This document shows, one piece after another, positions 33,301 through 43,107 of a stretch of DNA of 64,000 bases. The stretch spans positions 1 to 64,000 of the forward strand of contig NZ_JAJNBZ010000010.1 in the NCBI RefSeq assembly GCF_021369635.1, written 5' to 3'. Under the pieces are notes generated by a model that was not told the origin of the DNA, did no database searches, and saw only the letters and a program-made list of their open reading frames with translations. The DNA comes from Paenibacillus profundus (GTDB lineage: Bacteria > Bacillota > Bacilli > Paenibacillales > Paenibacillaceae). The translations under genes were made by a program, and so were the position numbers. Within the stretch, counting starts at the first letter, position 1. Each line of letters begins with the position of its first letter.

Positions 33301-34260
33301 TTATACGAGATGGCAGGCAACGAAGTGGCCCGGCTTCGCTTCGCGGAACGGAGGTTCTGCTTGTGCGCAGCGGTCCGAGGCAAGCGGACAGCGCGTGCGG
33401 AAGTGGCAGCCGCTCGGCGGATGGATCGGACTGGGCAGTTCGCCGCTAAGCACAATTCGTTCTTTCTGCGCTTCAATTTCCGGGTCTGGAACCGGTATGG
33501 ATGACATTAAAGCACGGGTATACGGATGAAGCGGTTCCGCATAAATGCTCTCGCTGTCAGACAGTTCAACCATTTTCCCTAGATACATGACGGCTACCCG
33601 ATCACTGATATGCTTCACCATGGACAGGTCGTGGGCGATGAACAAATAAGTAAGACCGAACTGCTTCTGCAAATCTTGCAGCAGGTTGACGATCTGCGCT
33701 TGAATGGATACGTCGAGCGCTGAAATCGGTTCATCGCAGATGATGAATTTCGGGTCGACGGCAAGCGCGCGCGCAATTCCGATGCGTTGGCGCTGACCGC
33801 CTGAGAACTCGTGCGGGTAGCGAGTGGCATGATCCGGGTTGAGCCCGACTAGATCAAGCAAATCCTCCACCCGTTTCTTGCGGGCTGATCGACTGCCGGC
33901 AAGACCATGTATATCCAGCGCCTCGCCGATAATATCGGTTATCGTCATGCGCGGATTCAATGAGGCATACGGATCTTGGAATATCATTTGCATCTCGCGC
34001 CGCAACGCCTTCATTTGTCCGCGCTTGACCCGATATATGTCCGTGCCGTTATACCTGACTTGTCCTTGTGTAGGCTCATACAAGCGCAAAATAGTGCGGC
34101 CTGCGGTCGACTTGCCGCATCCTGATTCACCCACCATGCCTAACGTCTCGCCACGCTGAATCGTAAAGCTGACATCATTTACCGCTTTTAAGATGTTGCC
34201 ACGGCCAAGATTGAAAAATTTCCGCAGCTGATTCACTTCCAATAGTGCCCCGCCGCTCAT
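33301..34260 (-). CDS. oppF: Oligopeptide ABC transporter ATP-binding protein OppF
   Basis: 319 residues starting [16 protein letters not shown]; the frame continues upstream but the ATGA overlap with oppD marks the start. Walker [10 protein letters not shown], signature [16 protein letters not shown], Walker [13 protein letters not shown], and the C-terminal oligopeptide-ABC cysteine motif [14 protein letters not shown]. Last gene of the opp operon; energises uptake with OppD. Confidence 0.95.
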   Translation of the reverse strand: MSGGALLEVNQLRKFFNLGRGNILKAVNDVSFTIQRGETLGMVGESGCGKSTAGRTILRLYEPTQGQVRYNGTDIYRVKRGQMKALRREMQMIFQDPYASLNPRMTITDIIGEALDIHGLAGSRSARKKRVEDLLDLVGLNPDHATRYPHEFSGGQRQRIGIARALAVDPKFIICDEPISALDVSIQAQIVNLLQDLQKQFGLTYLFIAHDLSMVKHISDRVAVMYLGKMVELSDSESIYAEPLHPYTRALMSSIPVPDPEIEAQKERIVLSGELPSPIHPPSGCHFRTRCPLASDRCAQAEPPFREAKPGHFVACHLV

Positions 34261-35249
34261 TGTGCAACCTCCTTCGCCATCGGATGAAGAAGCCAGCAGT
34301 TCGCCTGGTGCGATGCGCTTAAGCTTGTCGCATCCGGATCGTGCGTGATACAAATACGCATCGCTTCATCGCAGCGGGCGCAAAATCCACATCCTGCAGG
34401 CGGTTTCAACAGATCGGGCGGTGTCCCATAAATCGGAATGAGTGCTTCGTCCCTCTTCTGATCGAGACGCGGCAGCGAACGGAGCAGCCCCTTCGTATAC
34501 GGATGCTGCGGGTTTTTGAATATTTCCCATTTTGTCCCAGTCTCGACAATCTTGCCGGCATACATGACGATGACGCGGTCGCATAAATCGGCGACGATGC
34601 CCAGATCATGCGTAATCAATATGATCGAGGTGCCGAACTCCCGTTGCAAATCCTTCATGACACGTAATATTTGTGCTTGTATTGTCACATCGAGTGCTGT
34701 CGTCGGCTCATCTGCAATTAGGAGTGAAGGCCTGCAGGCAAGCGCGATGGCAATCATGGCCCGCTGCCTCATTCCACCGGAAAATTCGTGCGGATACTGG
34801 ACGAAGCGCGAAGCGGGATTAGGTATGCCAACCAAAGATAGCATTTCAATCGCACGTTTTTTTGCCTGAGCAGCGCTCAAGTTTTGATGCTTGATTAATA
34901 CTTCTGAAATTTGACGGCCAATGGTCATCGTCGGATTCAACGACGTCATCGGATCTTGAAAGATCATGCCGATATCTTTGCCGCGAATGGACTGCATTTC
35001 CCGCTCTTTTATTTTGAGCAGGTCTTTGCCTTTAAAGCGAATTTCACCATTCTTTACCCGACTGGGCGGACTCGGAAGCAGTCGCAAAATCGACTGGGCG
35101 GTTACACTCTTGCCGCAACCCGATTCTCCTACGATAGCTACTGCTTCTCCTTCATTGACATGGAATTGGATTCCTCGAACTGCTTGAACTTCACCTGCAC
35201 GAACGTGGAATGAGACTTGCAGGTCATTTACTTCCAATATCGGTTGCAT
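34257..35249 (-). CDS. oppD: Oligopeptide ABC transporter ATP-binding protein OppD
   Basis: 330 residues. Walker [13 protein letters not shown], signature [15 protein letters not shown], Walker [14 protein letters not shown]-terminal [14 protein letters not shown] cysteine motif. Ends with a 4-base overlap onto oppF. Confidence 0.95.
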   Translation of the reverse strand: MQPILEVNDLQVSFHVRAGEVQAVRGIQFHVNEGEAVAIVGESGCGKSVTAQSILRLLPSPPSRVKNGEIRFKGKDLLKIKEREMQSIRGKDIGMIFQDPMTSLNPTMTIGRQISEVLIKHQNLSAAQAKKRAIEMLSLVGIPNPASRFVQYPHEFSGGMRQRAMIAIALACRPSLLIADEPTTALDVTIQAQILRVMKDLQREFGTSIILITHDLGIVADLCDRVIVMYAGKIVETGTKWEIFKNPQHPYTKGLLRSLPRLDQKRDEALIPIYGTPPDLLKPPAGCGFCARCDEAMRICITHDPDATSLSASHQANCWLLHPMAKEVAQ

Positions 35250-35270
35250 TCCTGTCTTCCTCCTCGCCGT

Positions 35271-36221
35271 CTATTTCTTCATCTTCGGGTCGAGCGCATC
35301 GCGCAGACCATCGCCGAACATATTGAATGAGAGCATCGTCAAGCTGATGAACAGCGCCGGGAAGGCGAGACGCCAAGGATAGATGACCATTGCCTTCAAA
35401 GAGTCATTAATCATCGTCCCCCACGAAGCGGCTGGCAACTGCACACCTAGGCCGAGGAAGCTTAACACGGCTTCACTGAAGATGGCGCTGGGGACGGCTA
35501 GCGTCAATGTCACGATGATCGGTCCGAGCGAGTTCGGGATGAGATGGCGGAACAGAATTCTGGACCCGGCAGCGCCAAGAGAACGGGAAGCAAGCACGAA
35601 CTCTTGATTTTTCAGCTGCATCATCTGTCCGCGCACGATCCATGCCATGTTAATCCAGCCCGTAACACAGAGTGCCAAAATAATCGTCGTTATGCTCGGT
35701 TCAAATACGACGACGAGCAAAATTGCAACGAGCAAGTCAGGAACGGAATAAATGATCTCCGATACTTTATTCATGACATTATCGAGGCGACCGCCTACAT
35801 ACCCCATAATACCGCCATATATGACTCCCATAAGGAGGTTGATGGCTGCGGCCGAAAAACCGACGATAAGGGAAATGCGGGCACCCATCCAAGTGCGGGC
35901 GAACATGTCGCGGCCGAGATCGTCCGTGCCGAACCAATGTTCTGCAGACGGAGGCAGGTTCGTCAGCTCCAGGTTATTCGTGTAATAATCGTACGGAGTG
36001 ATAAAGGGTCCGATAATTGCCATTAAGATAAGCAAAACCAGGCAGACGAGCCCTGTCATTGCAATCCAGTTGCTGCGCAGACGAAGCCAAGCATCACGCC
36101 ATGCGGATATGCTCTCGCGTTCGATCGCCTCTGCCGCATGTTCGTCAATCGATGTTTTTTTGAAATGGTCAGCTGTTACCGGGATATCTTGCAAGGGATT
36201 CCGTTTATTAAAACTAATCAT
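35271..36221 (-). CDS. oppC: Oligopeptide ABC transporter permease OppC
   Basis: 316 residues; hydrophilic N-terminus (about 50), then six membrane helices and the EAA loop ASRSLGAAGSRILFRHLIPN. The OppC_N region ITPYDYYTNNLELTNLPPSAEHWFGTD (here as its recognisable core) precedes the permease domain. Start overlaps oppB's stop by 4 bases. Confidence 0.95.
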   Translation of the reverse strand: MISFNKRNPLQDIPVTADHFKKTSIDEHAAEAIERESISAWRDAWLRLRSNWIAMTGLVCLVLLILMAIIGPFITPYDYYTNNLELTNLPPSAEHWFGTDDLGRDMFARTWMGARISLIVGFSAAAINLLMGVIYGGIMGYVGGRLDNVMNKVSEIIYSVPDLLVAILLVVVFEPSITTIILALCVTGWINMAWIVRGQMMQLKNQEFVLASRSLGAAGSRILFRHLIPNSLGPIIVTLTLAVPSAIFSEAVLSFLGLGVQLPAASWGTMINDSLKAMVIYPWRLAFPALFISLTMLSFNMFGDGLRDALDPKMKK

Positions 36222-37156
36222 GCCGCTTTCTCCTTTCCATTGCCAAGCTTGATGCGGGGATCAATGAACCCATACGCCAGGTCGGTGAGGAAACGAGCGC
36301 TCATCAATATTAATCCGTAAAAAATCGTAATCCCCATAATAAGGGAATAGTCCCGGTTGCTGATGCTGATGACGAATACTTTGCCCAGTCCGCCGATGCC
36401 GAAGATCTGTTCAATAATAAAGGAACCCGTCACCACATTGGCAGTCAGTGGCCCAAGATATGTGACGACTGGCAATATGCCGTTGCGCAGGACGTGTCTG
36501 CGGACGATGACTCCAGCGGTAAGCCCTTTTGATTTGGCTGTCTTTATGTAGTCGGAATGCAGCACTTCAAGCATGTTGGAGCGTGTCAAGCGGGCGATAA
36601 AGGCAATCGGCAGGGCGGATAGCGCTATCGTCGGCAAAACGTAATCCAACGGAGCGTTGAGCCCAACAACCGCGAACCACTTGAGCTTGACCCCGAACAG
36701 GTATTGAAAAAAGGAGGCGAGCACAAAACTCGGAACCGATACGCCAATGACGGCAAGCACCATGGAAGACGTATCCAACAGCTTGCGATGGCGCAGCGCG
36801 GCCAGCATGCCTAATGACACGCCGACGGCAACGGACACGATGATTGCCACAATGCCGAGACGCAACGAATACGGAAAGGAATCCCGGATCGCTTGCACGA
36901 CTTCGCGATCTTGCATTTTCATGGAAATGCCCAGATCCCCATGCACCAGCTTGTTCAAGTAAATGAAATATTGTTCATACAACGGCTTGTCCAACCCGTA
37001 CTGAGCCATTAGGCGGGCTTTGATTTCCGGCGGAACCGCTCTTTCCGACATGAATGGGTCGCCTGGAATGGCCTTCATTAAGAGGAACGTTACTGAAGCA
37101 AGAATCCACAGCGACACGACAAGGTAGAATAGCTTAACCAATATATACCGAGTCAC
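36218..37156 (-). CDS. oppB: Oligopeptide ABC transporter permease OppB
   Basis: 312 residues, six membrane helices, EAA loop DYIKTAKSKGLTAGVIVRRH and C-terminal DLAYGFIDPRIKLG typical of OppB/DppB. First of the four genes after the attenuator downstream of oppA. Confidence 0.95.
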   Translation of the reverse strand: MTRYILVKLFYLVVSLWILASVTFLLMKAIPGDPFMSERAVPPEIKARLMAQYGLDKPLYEQYFIYLNKLVHGDLGISMKMQDREVVQAIRDSFPYSLRLGIVAIIVSVAVGVSLGMLAALRHRKLLDTSSMVLAVIGVSVPSFVLASFFQYLFGVKLKWFAVVGLNAPLDYVLPTIALSALPIAFIARLTRSNMLEVLHSDYIKTAKSKGLTAGVIVRRHVLRNGILPVVTYLGPLTANVVTGSFIIEQIFGIGGLGKVFVISISNRDYSLIMGITIFYGLILMSARFLTDLAYGFIDPRIKLGNGKEKAA

Positions 37157-37191
37157 ATTTCATCAATCCTCCTTCTTTCCATAGGTCCAAT

Positions 37192-37235
37192 GAAAAAATC
37201 GGGACACATATGCTGTACGCCATATGTATCCCGAT
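37192..37235 (-). terminator. Intercistronic terminator between oppA and oppB
   Basis: 15-bp near-perfect stem (ATCGGGATACATATG with CATATGTGTCCCGAT) followed on the minus strand by TTTTTTC. Partial read-through would give more OppA than OppBCDF. Confidence 0.85.
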
Positions 37236-37266
37236 CGGCTACCATCTGGATGATGTTACAGACTAG

Positions 37267-38982
37267 TTACTCTAAATAGCCACGGGTGAAGTCGAACATG
37301 CCTCTATAATCAACGAATACATTTTTGACTCCCGGTTTTATCAAGTGAACGCTTGTATAGTAGAACAGCGGGAGAATCGCCTGGTCGTCTTGGATGAGAA
37401 TTTTCTCCGCTTTCGCCATCAGATCCATCCGCTCTTTTGAATCCACGGATGTCTTGGCCTTTTTGACGAGATCATCGAACTCTGGGTTGTTGTAGCCAAT
37501 ATCGTTGTTGCCGCTGCCTGTCATATACAGATCAATGAACGACATCGGATCGTTATAGTCGGTAGTCCAGCCGGCGCGGGCGACCTGATAGTTCAAGCTG
37601 GTCCGGCTCTTCAAGTAGACGCCCCACTCTTGGTTCTCGATTTTCACTTTTAAGTTAAGGTTTTTGCTCCACATGTCGGCAACGGCCTGGGCGATCTTCT
37701 TATGTTTATCGTTCGTATTGTAGCCGAGCGTGAATTCAGGCATTTCCTTCAAGCCAAGCTCGGACAGCCCTTTGGCCAGCAGCGCTTTCGCTTCATTCAC
37801 ATCCTCCTTGAAGTATTCATCCTTCACTTCGTTGCGGTACTGATCGGCGTTGCCGGTAATGCCGGGCGGAACGATGCCAAATGCAGGCTGTTCGCCGCCG
37901 AGCGTTACTTTATCGGTAATTAGCTTGCGATCGACTGCCATCGAGAGCGCTTTACGGATATTCGCGTTGTTGAATGGCGCCTGTTTGTTGTTGAACAAGT
38001 AATAGTAGCTGGATGCGATTCCTTGAATTTGCAGCTCATCCGGCTTCGTTTCTTTCAGAACCGGAATCTGATCCGTCGGCAGTTCGCCCGTCGGATGCCC
38101 GGCAAAATCAATGTCTCCGGCTTCATACATATTCAATTCAGACGCGGAGTCCTGCACCATTGTCGCTTTTATTTTGGTAAATTTAATTGTATCGGCGGCA
38201 TAATAATGTTCGTTTTTGGCCAGTTCAAGCAAGTTTTGGTGCTTCCACTCACTTATTTTGAAAGGACCGTTGGAGATCATCGTGTTGGCTTCCGCGGCCC
38301 ATTTCGAATTGTCTTTCGTTGATTTGTGCACTGGATAGTAGGTAGTGAAGGAAAGTAGGCTCAAGAAGTAGGAGGTAGGAGCTTCAAGTTCGATTTCCAG
38401 GGTATGCTCATCAAGCGCTTTGACGCCAACTTGAGAAAAGTCGTTGATTTTCTCTTTATTATAGGCTTCCGCATTTTTGAAGTAGTAGAGCTGGTAGGCG
38501 TAAGGTGGAGCCGGTTCAGTCTTCGGATTCAGCACCCTTTCCCAAGCAAATATAAAATCGTGAGCAGTGACTGGGTCGCCGTTGGACCATTTGGCATCTT
38601 TGCGCAGGTGGAAAGTGAATTTCTTATGATCGGGCGATTCCTCCCATTTCTCAGCAACTCCAGGTACAGGCTTCGCATTCTCGTCGACACGAACCAAACC
38701 TTCGTACATGGCGTTCAATATGGAGGAGGATACGGTGTCTTGTGACAGACCCGGATCGAGCGAAGGCGGATCGGAGTGAAGATTGAAGCGGAATACTTGT
38801 TCTTTGTCCGATCCCTTGGACGGTTCGTTCTTCTTATCGCCATTGTCCGTATTGGACGGTGAATCCTTCGCCGTATCTGGATTCGGAGACGAAGAATTGC
38901 CTGTGCTGCTGGAGCAAGCGCTTACAAACGTGGTGACTACGAGAAGCAATGTCAAGACGAGCATCATGGATTTACGTTTCAT
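37267..38982 (-). CDS. oppA: Oligopeptide-binding lipoprotein OppA
   Basis: 571 residues from ATG 38982; the frame is open upstream but MKRKSMMLVLTLL is the signal start. Lipobox VSAC near residue 22, then a Ser/Asn/Lys-rich linker and an SBP_bac_5 domain with FTFHLRKDAKWSNGDPVTAHDF, IRKALSMAVDRKLI and LAKAEKILIQDDQAILPLF. Binds peptides outside the membrane for OppBCDF. First gene of the operon, expression likely above the rest because of the terminator behind it. Confidence 0.94.
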   Translation of the reverse strand: MKRKSMMLVLTLLLVVTTFVSACSSSTGNSSSPNPDTAKDSPSNTDNGDKKNEPSKGSDKEQVFRFNLHSDPPSLDPGLSQDTVSSSILNAMYEGLVRVDENAKPVPGVAEKWEESPDHKKFTFHLRKDAKWSNGDPVTAHDFIFAWERVLNPKTEPAPPYAYQLYYFKNAEAYNKEKINDFSQVGVKALDEHTLEIELEAPTSYFLSLLSFTTYYPVHKSTKDNSKWAAEANTMISNGPFKISEWKHQNLLELAKNEHYYAADTIKFTKIKATMVQDSASELNMYEAGDIDFAGHPTGELPTDQIPVLKETKPDELQIQGIASSYYYLFNNKQAPFNNANIRKALSMAVDRKLITDKVTLGGEQPAFGIVPPGITGNADQYRNEVKDEYFKEDVNEAKALLAKGLSELGLKEMPEFTLGYNTNDKHKKIAQAVADMWSKNLNLKVKIENQEWGVYLKSRTSLNYQVARAGWTTDYNDPMSFIDLYMTGSGNNDIGYNNPEFDDLVKKAKTSVDSKERMDLMAKAEKILIQDDQAILPLFYYTSVHLIKPGVKNVFVDYRGMFDFTRGYLE

Positions 38983-39129
38983 GCTTGTACTGTTCCCCTC
39001 TCTTGGAATAATCTGTTTACCAATCGCCAACTACTGAACTAAGCTGTTGGGGCCCCGAGGAGAAAATTGACATTTGGTTTGTAGCATATACTACCATAAC
39101 AATTAAGATTCGTCTTTATCTTTTTTCAA

Positions 39130-39157
39130 ATTTTATAAAAAATTTACATACAGTCAA
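39130..39157 (-). promoter_or_regulatory. Candidate opp operon promoter
   Basis: Minus strand TTGACT (39157-39152), 16-base spacer, TAAAAT (39135-39130). Would give a leader of about 140 bases before oppA. Confidence 0.4.
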
Positions 39158-39246
39158 ACGTGTTGCGTCTGTTCCATGTTCATAGTAAGGTAGAAATAAC
39201 CACTTCTATCCATTATAACTTTCCATTATAAAGGAGCACCGCAGCA

Positions 39247-39701
39247 ATGAAACCGATACGCAATTCAGCAAAAGCTGTTATTATTCAAGATAACAAAGTA
39301 TTACTGACGAAGAATCAAGACCGTGATGGATATTTTTATCTGTTCCCGGGCGGAGGACAAGAGCACGGGGAAGAGTTGAGCGAGGCGCTTCGACGGGAAT
39401 GCATTGAGGAAATAGGCTGTGCAGTCATTGTTGATCATCTCCTTCATGTGCGTGAATATATTGGAAAAACCATCAATTTTCCGAATGGGACACGCCTATT
39501 CATCAGGTGGAATTTTATTTTCAATGTGAACTTGAACGAATCCCATCCTCATTTACAGGAAGTAATCCTGATGAGCATCAGGTCGGCGTCGAATGGATTC
39601 CGCTCCAAGAGCTGGAGCAGATTCGCGTCTACCCTCATAAGCTGGTTCCCATATTGCAGCAGCGAGCGCAAGCGCCTTGTTATTTAGGAGATACCAATTA
39701 A
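39247..39701 (+). pseudogene. NUDIX hydrolase gene, frameshifted
   Basis: The first ~85 codons give a NUDIX domain: KAVIIQDNKVLLTK, then FPGGGQEHGEELSEALRREC and EEIG (the GX5EX7REUXEEXGU box). Around 39500 the frame breaks: the first frame goes on with nonsense (SASNGFRSKSW...), while the next frame gives HQVEFYFQCELE..., PDEHQVGVEWIPLQELEQI and a natural end at 39701. Reading TTCCAT for TTCAT near 39500 would restore one protein of about 151 residues. So the gene is either broken by a one-base deletion or carries a sequencing error. Confidence 0.75.
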
Positions 39702-39751
39702 TGCTTATGAATGTTAATTGTGAAAAATTTCATAAGTTAGGAGGGGTGGTC

Positions 39752-40570
39752 ATGCATTTGACTGAAGCGGTCGCCGACGCATTGGAGCAGTCCGAAATCG
39801 ATTATATGACGGATCGGATGAAGGCGATCCAAGACATCGAGGGCAATCCGGAAGGAATTCATCTGGCGCGATTCGGACACGCGAGGCTATACTATAGCGA
39901 TACAATGCCGTGGCCGCAATTCAATACGGTGAAAGGGATGCGGGGGGAAGATATCCATCACATAGATGAAATTATCTCGTTCTTTCGCACGCGTAATCGG
40001 ACTTGCCAATTCGAGATCGTTCCCAAGCAAGCGCACCCGCTTCTGTTCAAGAAGCTGAGTGAAAGCGGCTGCTATCAATCCGGATTCCATGCCACGCTGT
40101 ATGGCGCTGCAGAACGGGAAGCTCTATTCGATCTGGATCCGGGCTCAGAAGAAGAGATACGCGTTCTTCCGTATGCAGAAGAAGACATGATGACTTATGC
40201 GGCGATACATTGCCGGGGAACGGGGCTTGGAGATGACGGCATTTCTGCTGTGGCGCGCAATAATGAGGTGCTGTTGAAACGTCCGGGGTGGTCGTATTTT
40301 ATCGGATTCCAGGAGGAGAAGGCTGCTGCGACAGGCGTGATGTACCGCCAGAACGGCATTGCTTCGCTTACGTTTGCAGCGACACTGCCATCTTACCGCA
40401 ACATCGGAATGCATGCGGCTTTGCTGCGGAGGCGAATTCATGAAGCGGCCTTGAGCGGCTGCCGGCTGGTTGTCAGTCAAGCAAGCTACCTGTCACAAAG
40501 TCATCGCAATATGGAACGCGCCGGAATGAAATTGGGTTACGTCCGTGCAACATGGACGATGCCTGTATAA
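39752..40570 (+). CDS. GNAT-family acetyltransferase
   Basis: 272 residues from ATG 39752 (AGGAGGGG upstream). The C-terminal half is a GNAT domain: GVMYRQNGIASLTFAATLPSYRNIGMHAALL, then SHRNMERAGMKLGYVRATW. The N-terminal half resembles a degenerate second GNAT domain (ARFGHARLYYSDTMPWPQFN). Ends at a strong terminator. Confidence 0.8.
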   Translation: MHLTEAVADALEQSEIDYMTDRMKAIQDIEGNPEGIHLARFGHARLYYSDTMPWPQFNTVKGMRGEDIHHIDEIISFFRTRNRTCQFEIVPKQAHPLLFKKLSESGCYQSGFHATLYGAAEREALFDLDPGSEEEIRVLPYAEEDMMTYAAIHCRGTGLGDDGISAVARNNEVLLKRPGWSYFIGFQEEKAAATGVMYRQNGIASLTFAATLPSYRNIGMHAALLRRRIHEAALSGCRLVVSQASYLSQSHRNMERAGMKLGYVRATWTMPV

Positions 40571-40600
40571 TAGGTGATTGGCTGGAATTCGACATATCTG

Positions 40601-40637
40601 ACGAGGACGCTGCTTGCTAGCATCCTCGTTTTTTTTT
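40601..40637 (+). terminator. Terminator after GNAT gene
   Basis: ACGAGGA(C)GC pairs with GC(A)TCCTCGT, followed by nine T residues. Confidence 0.88.
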
Positions 40638-40672
40638 GTGGACTTCCCCATTTTCTCTCAGCAAAGTTTTGC

Positions 40673-40739
40673 TTGTAAATGAATATCGCGTGCATGTATA
40701 ATGGGCATGTGAACATTGATGATAATGATTATCAATATC
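40673..40739 (+). promoter_or_regulatory. Flavodoxin promoter with Fur box
   Basis: TTGTAA (40673-40678), 18-base spacer, TATAAT (40697-40702). Just downstream GATAATGATTATCAATATC (40721-40739) matches 17 of 19 bases of the Fur consensus GATAATGATAATCATTATC. A repressor there would block transcription when iron is plentiful. Confidence 0.75.
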
Positions 40740-40788
40740 ATCAATGATGAAGTGACACAGCATATATCCGAAAGGCGGAGGTACATAG

Positions 40789-41232
40789 ATGAGTACGATA
40801 TTGATCTATGCAAGCATGACTGGCAATACCGAGGAGATGGCGGAGACGATAGCAGCTAATGTTCGGGCAGCGGGAGAAGAGCTTCAGATGAAGGAGGTCA
40901 TGGATGCGTATGGAGCCGATCTGGCTGGGCACGAGGGAATTCTGCTTGGAGCATATACATGGGGTGACGGAGAGCTCCCGGATGAGTTTCTCGATTTCTA
41001 TGAAGAGATGGACAACATCGACCTGACGGGGAAAAAAGCGGCCGTATTCGGTTCCTGTGATTCCTGTTATCCTGAGTACGGTGCGGCGGTGGATATTTTA
41101 ATCAAAAAACTTAAGGAGCGCGGATGTGAAGTCGTGTTGGAGGGATTGAAGGTAGAATTATCTCCTAAATCAGATGATATTAAGCTGTGCAGCGAATTCG
41201 GAGCCCAGTTCGTGGAGAAGCTTCGTTCCTAG
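40789..41232 (+). CDS. Flavodoxin
   Basis: 147 residues. FMN phosphate loop SMTGNTEEM (9-17), aromatic 50s loop GAYTWGDGELPDEF and the 90s loop SCDSCYPEYGAAV are complete. A short-chain flavodoxin, an iron-free substitute for ferredoxin in electron transfer. The Fur box upstream fits induction under iron limitation. Confidence 0.93.
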   Translation: MSTILIYASMTGNTEEMAETIAANVRAAGEELQMKEVMDAYGADLAGHEGILLGAYTWGDGELPDEFLDFYEEMDNIDLTGKKAAVFGSCDSCYPEYGAAVDILIKKLKERGCEVVLEGLKVELSPKSDDIKLCSEFGAQFVEKLRS

Positions 41233-41411
41233 CGGATGCTTTATTACCAGCATGCTTGCGATATTCGAATTGACCACACGCCTACACGTTCGCCAGCTTA
41301 TCCTGACACAATGTGAGGGAGAAGCTAAGAATGGACACAGCTGCCCTGTTTGTGGCAAAATATTTTATGGACATGGGATGGTTGTAACCGATAAAGAGGG
41401 TGTGGATACCG

Positions 41412-41981
41412 ATGATGAATTCGGGACCGTTCTTTCAATTGCCTGTATTGAAGACAGCAAGGACGCTGCTTCGTAAAATGACACTTCATGATGCAGAGGA
41501 TATGTTCATGTATTGTGCGGACGAAGAGGTGTCGCGATTTACGACTTGGCCGACGCATCAGCGGATGGCGGACACGTATCATTTCTTGGAATTCGTCATT
41601 CAACGGTATGACAGAGGAGAGATTGCCCCTTGGGGGATCGTTGATGTGGAAAATGACAGACTGATTGGCACATGTGGCTTCGTAAGCTGGAGGCCGACTC
41701 ATGGGCGGGCAGAGATTGGCTACGTATTATCCAGGGATTACTGGAATCAAGGCTATATGACTGAAGTCGTCAACGAAGTGATACGCTACGGGTTCCATAC
41801 CATGAAGCTGGTGCGCATTGAAGCCCGCTGTCATCTGGATAATGCGGGGTCGGCGAAAGTGATGGAGAAATGCGACATGCAATTTGAAGGTGTTTTGCGC
41901 AAACATTTATTCAATAACGGACGATATGAGGACGTAAAGCAGTATTCTATCATTAATGAACCGCTATTACATGGGATGTAA
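41412..41981 (+). CDS. GNAT acetyltransferase (RimJ/RimL type)
   Basis: About 189 residues (ATG 41412 or 41415; GTG 41400 less likely) with AGAGGG upstream. RimJ/RimL pattern: LKTARTLLRKMTLHDAEDMF, GTCGFVSWRPTHGRAEIGYV, WNQGYMTEVV in motif A and EARCHLDNAGSAKVMEKC. May acetylate a protein N-terminus or a small molecule. Confidence 0.85.
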   Translation: MMNSGPFFQLPVLKTARTLLRKMTLHDAEDMFMYCADEEVSRFTTWPTHQRMADTYHFLEFVIQRYDRGEIAPWGIVDVENDRLIGTCGFVSWRPTHGRAEIGYVLSRDYWNQGYMTEVVNEVIRYGFHTMKLVRIEARCHLDNAGSAKVMEKCDMQFEGVLRKHLFNNGRYEDVKQYSIINEPLLHGM

Positions 41982-42026
41982 CGAAAGCAGCGAGGCCGGT
42001 ACCGTTACCGGCCTCGCTGCTTTCGT
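41981..42026. terminator. Long perfect hairpin, likely bidirectional terminator
   Basis: 21-bp perfect stem (41981-42001 with 42006-42026), GC-rich, 4-base loop CCGT, between convergent genes. No real T-run on the plus side. Confidence 0.6.
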
Positions 42027-42071
42027 TGTGTAACGCACTCCGCAGTCTTATCCGTATCTTTCTATCGGACA

Positions 42072-42437
42072 CTAGAGTTTCATATCAATGAAGATATGAT
42101 TTCCCTGCTGCTTATTGCCAGGTTGAATCAGGTCGCTTGCTGAAGGACCAATCTCATTTGTGCTGCTATTTGCTTTTGATGGATCATTTTTATTTTCTTT
42201 CAGCTCCATCTTCTTTTTGATAAGTTGATTAATTTGCAGATCAATCGCATTGATTTCCATAGTGAGGGCTCTAATTTTTTCATCTTTCAATTTTTTATCG
42301 TCATCGCCTCTCGCTACGACAACCATTTTTTGAGCAATAATTGTTTTTCGTTTATTCAACAACTCGATTTGCTTGATTGGGTGAGAAGCGCGCCTCCCAC
42401 ATAAAAAAGAGCAGTACTTGGTTGAAGGAACCAGCAT
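42072..42437 (-). CDS. FlxA-like coiled-coil protein, uncertain start
   Basis: Up to 121 residues. Core is a coiled coil (KLKDEKIRALTMEINAIDLQ) as in FlxA-like proteins, then a polar tail ending HIFIDMKL. No ribosome site precedes the first ATG, and the N-terminal residues (STKYCSFLCGRRASHP) look unlike a real start. It could start at ATG 42325 or be a fragment. Lies 15 bases behind the stalk-domain gene. Confidence 0.45.
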   Translation of the reverse strand: MLVPSTKYCSFLCGRRASHPIKQIELLNKRKTIIAQKMVVVARGDDDKKLKDEKIRALTMEINAIDLQINQLIKKKMELKENKNDPSKANSSTNEIGPSASDLIQPGNKQQGNHIFIDMKL

Positions 42438-42452
42438 TGCTCAGTTATTGTG

Positions 42453-42941
42453 CTACAGATTTGCATTTTGGGGGTCATAGAGTAGTGTTACCGTCTTCGT
42501 AGTTCCGTCCCAATCATAGTTGATTTGAAACACTTCATGCAACAATTGAAGGGGAATATATGTTTTGTTATTTACAATTTCTGGCTTTATTGTAAGTATC
42601 GTGTCTTTGCTGTTCACCTGCATCTTGTTCGTCAGCGAGTTCCATGTGATCTCAGCCAGGGTTCCTTCGATATACACCGTATGGCTGCTTGCTTCCCAGC
42701 GCACTTTCAGATCCAGATTAGGGCCAATATCTTTAATTGGCAAATAAGTTAGATCGTGAAGGATCAGACAGTCCTTCGTAATCGGTTCGCCCTCTTTGTT
42801 CAGCACTTGCACCATAGGTTGAGTGAGTTGAGTAGGTTGCTCCGTAATGTCGGCCGCAGCTGCAGTAAGCGGAATGCTTAATGACAGTAATAGACATCCA
42901 AGCAACACATGTATACTATATTTACGGAATGAAACATGCAT
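42453..42941 (-). CDS. Secreted stalk-domain (copper amine oxidase N-like) protein
   Basis: 162 residues with AGGAGG just upstream on the minus strand. Signal peptide (1-30, ending AAAA), then a copper_amine_oxN/stalk repeat: TYLPIKDIGPNLDLKVRWEA, SHTVYIEG and the second half IVNNKTYIPLQLLHEVFQ with YDWDGTTKTVTLLY. Such domains bind the cell surface or other domains in Bacillales; this protein consists of little else. Confidence 0.85.
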   Translation of the reverse strand: MHVSFRKYSIHVLLGCLLLSLSIPLTAAAADITEQPTQLTQPMVQVLNKEGEPITKDCLILHDLTYLPIKDIGPNLDLKVRWEASSHTVYIEGTLAEITWNSLTNKMQVNSKDTILTIKPEIVNNKTYIPLQLLHEVFQINYDWDGTTKTVTLLYDPQNANL

Positions 42942-43107
42942 GGGAACCGGAAACCTCCTTTACCAGTTAAAACGTTTGGCGAGTGAAAAAGTTGCAGTGA
43001 CGAAAATCTTTTTTCACTGGACAAGCCATAAAAAGACATGAGACAATTATCTCACTTTCGCAGATGTAATTTCATGGAAACCTTTCGAGATACGGGGAGG
43101 ATTATGC

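Noticed and set aside
41174-41476. 100-codon frame with CPVC between flavodoxin and GNAT genes
   Set aside because: Overlaps both real genes in another frame and lacks a ribosome site.
43050-43107. GGAAACCTTT upstream of amj as an ECF-sigma -35 element (SigM controls amj in Bacillus)
   Set aside because: No CGTC-type -10 at the right distance and too close to the ribosome site.
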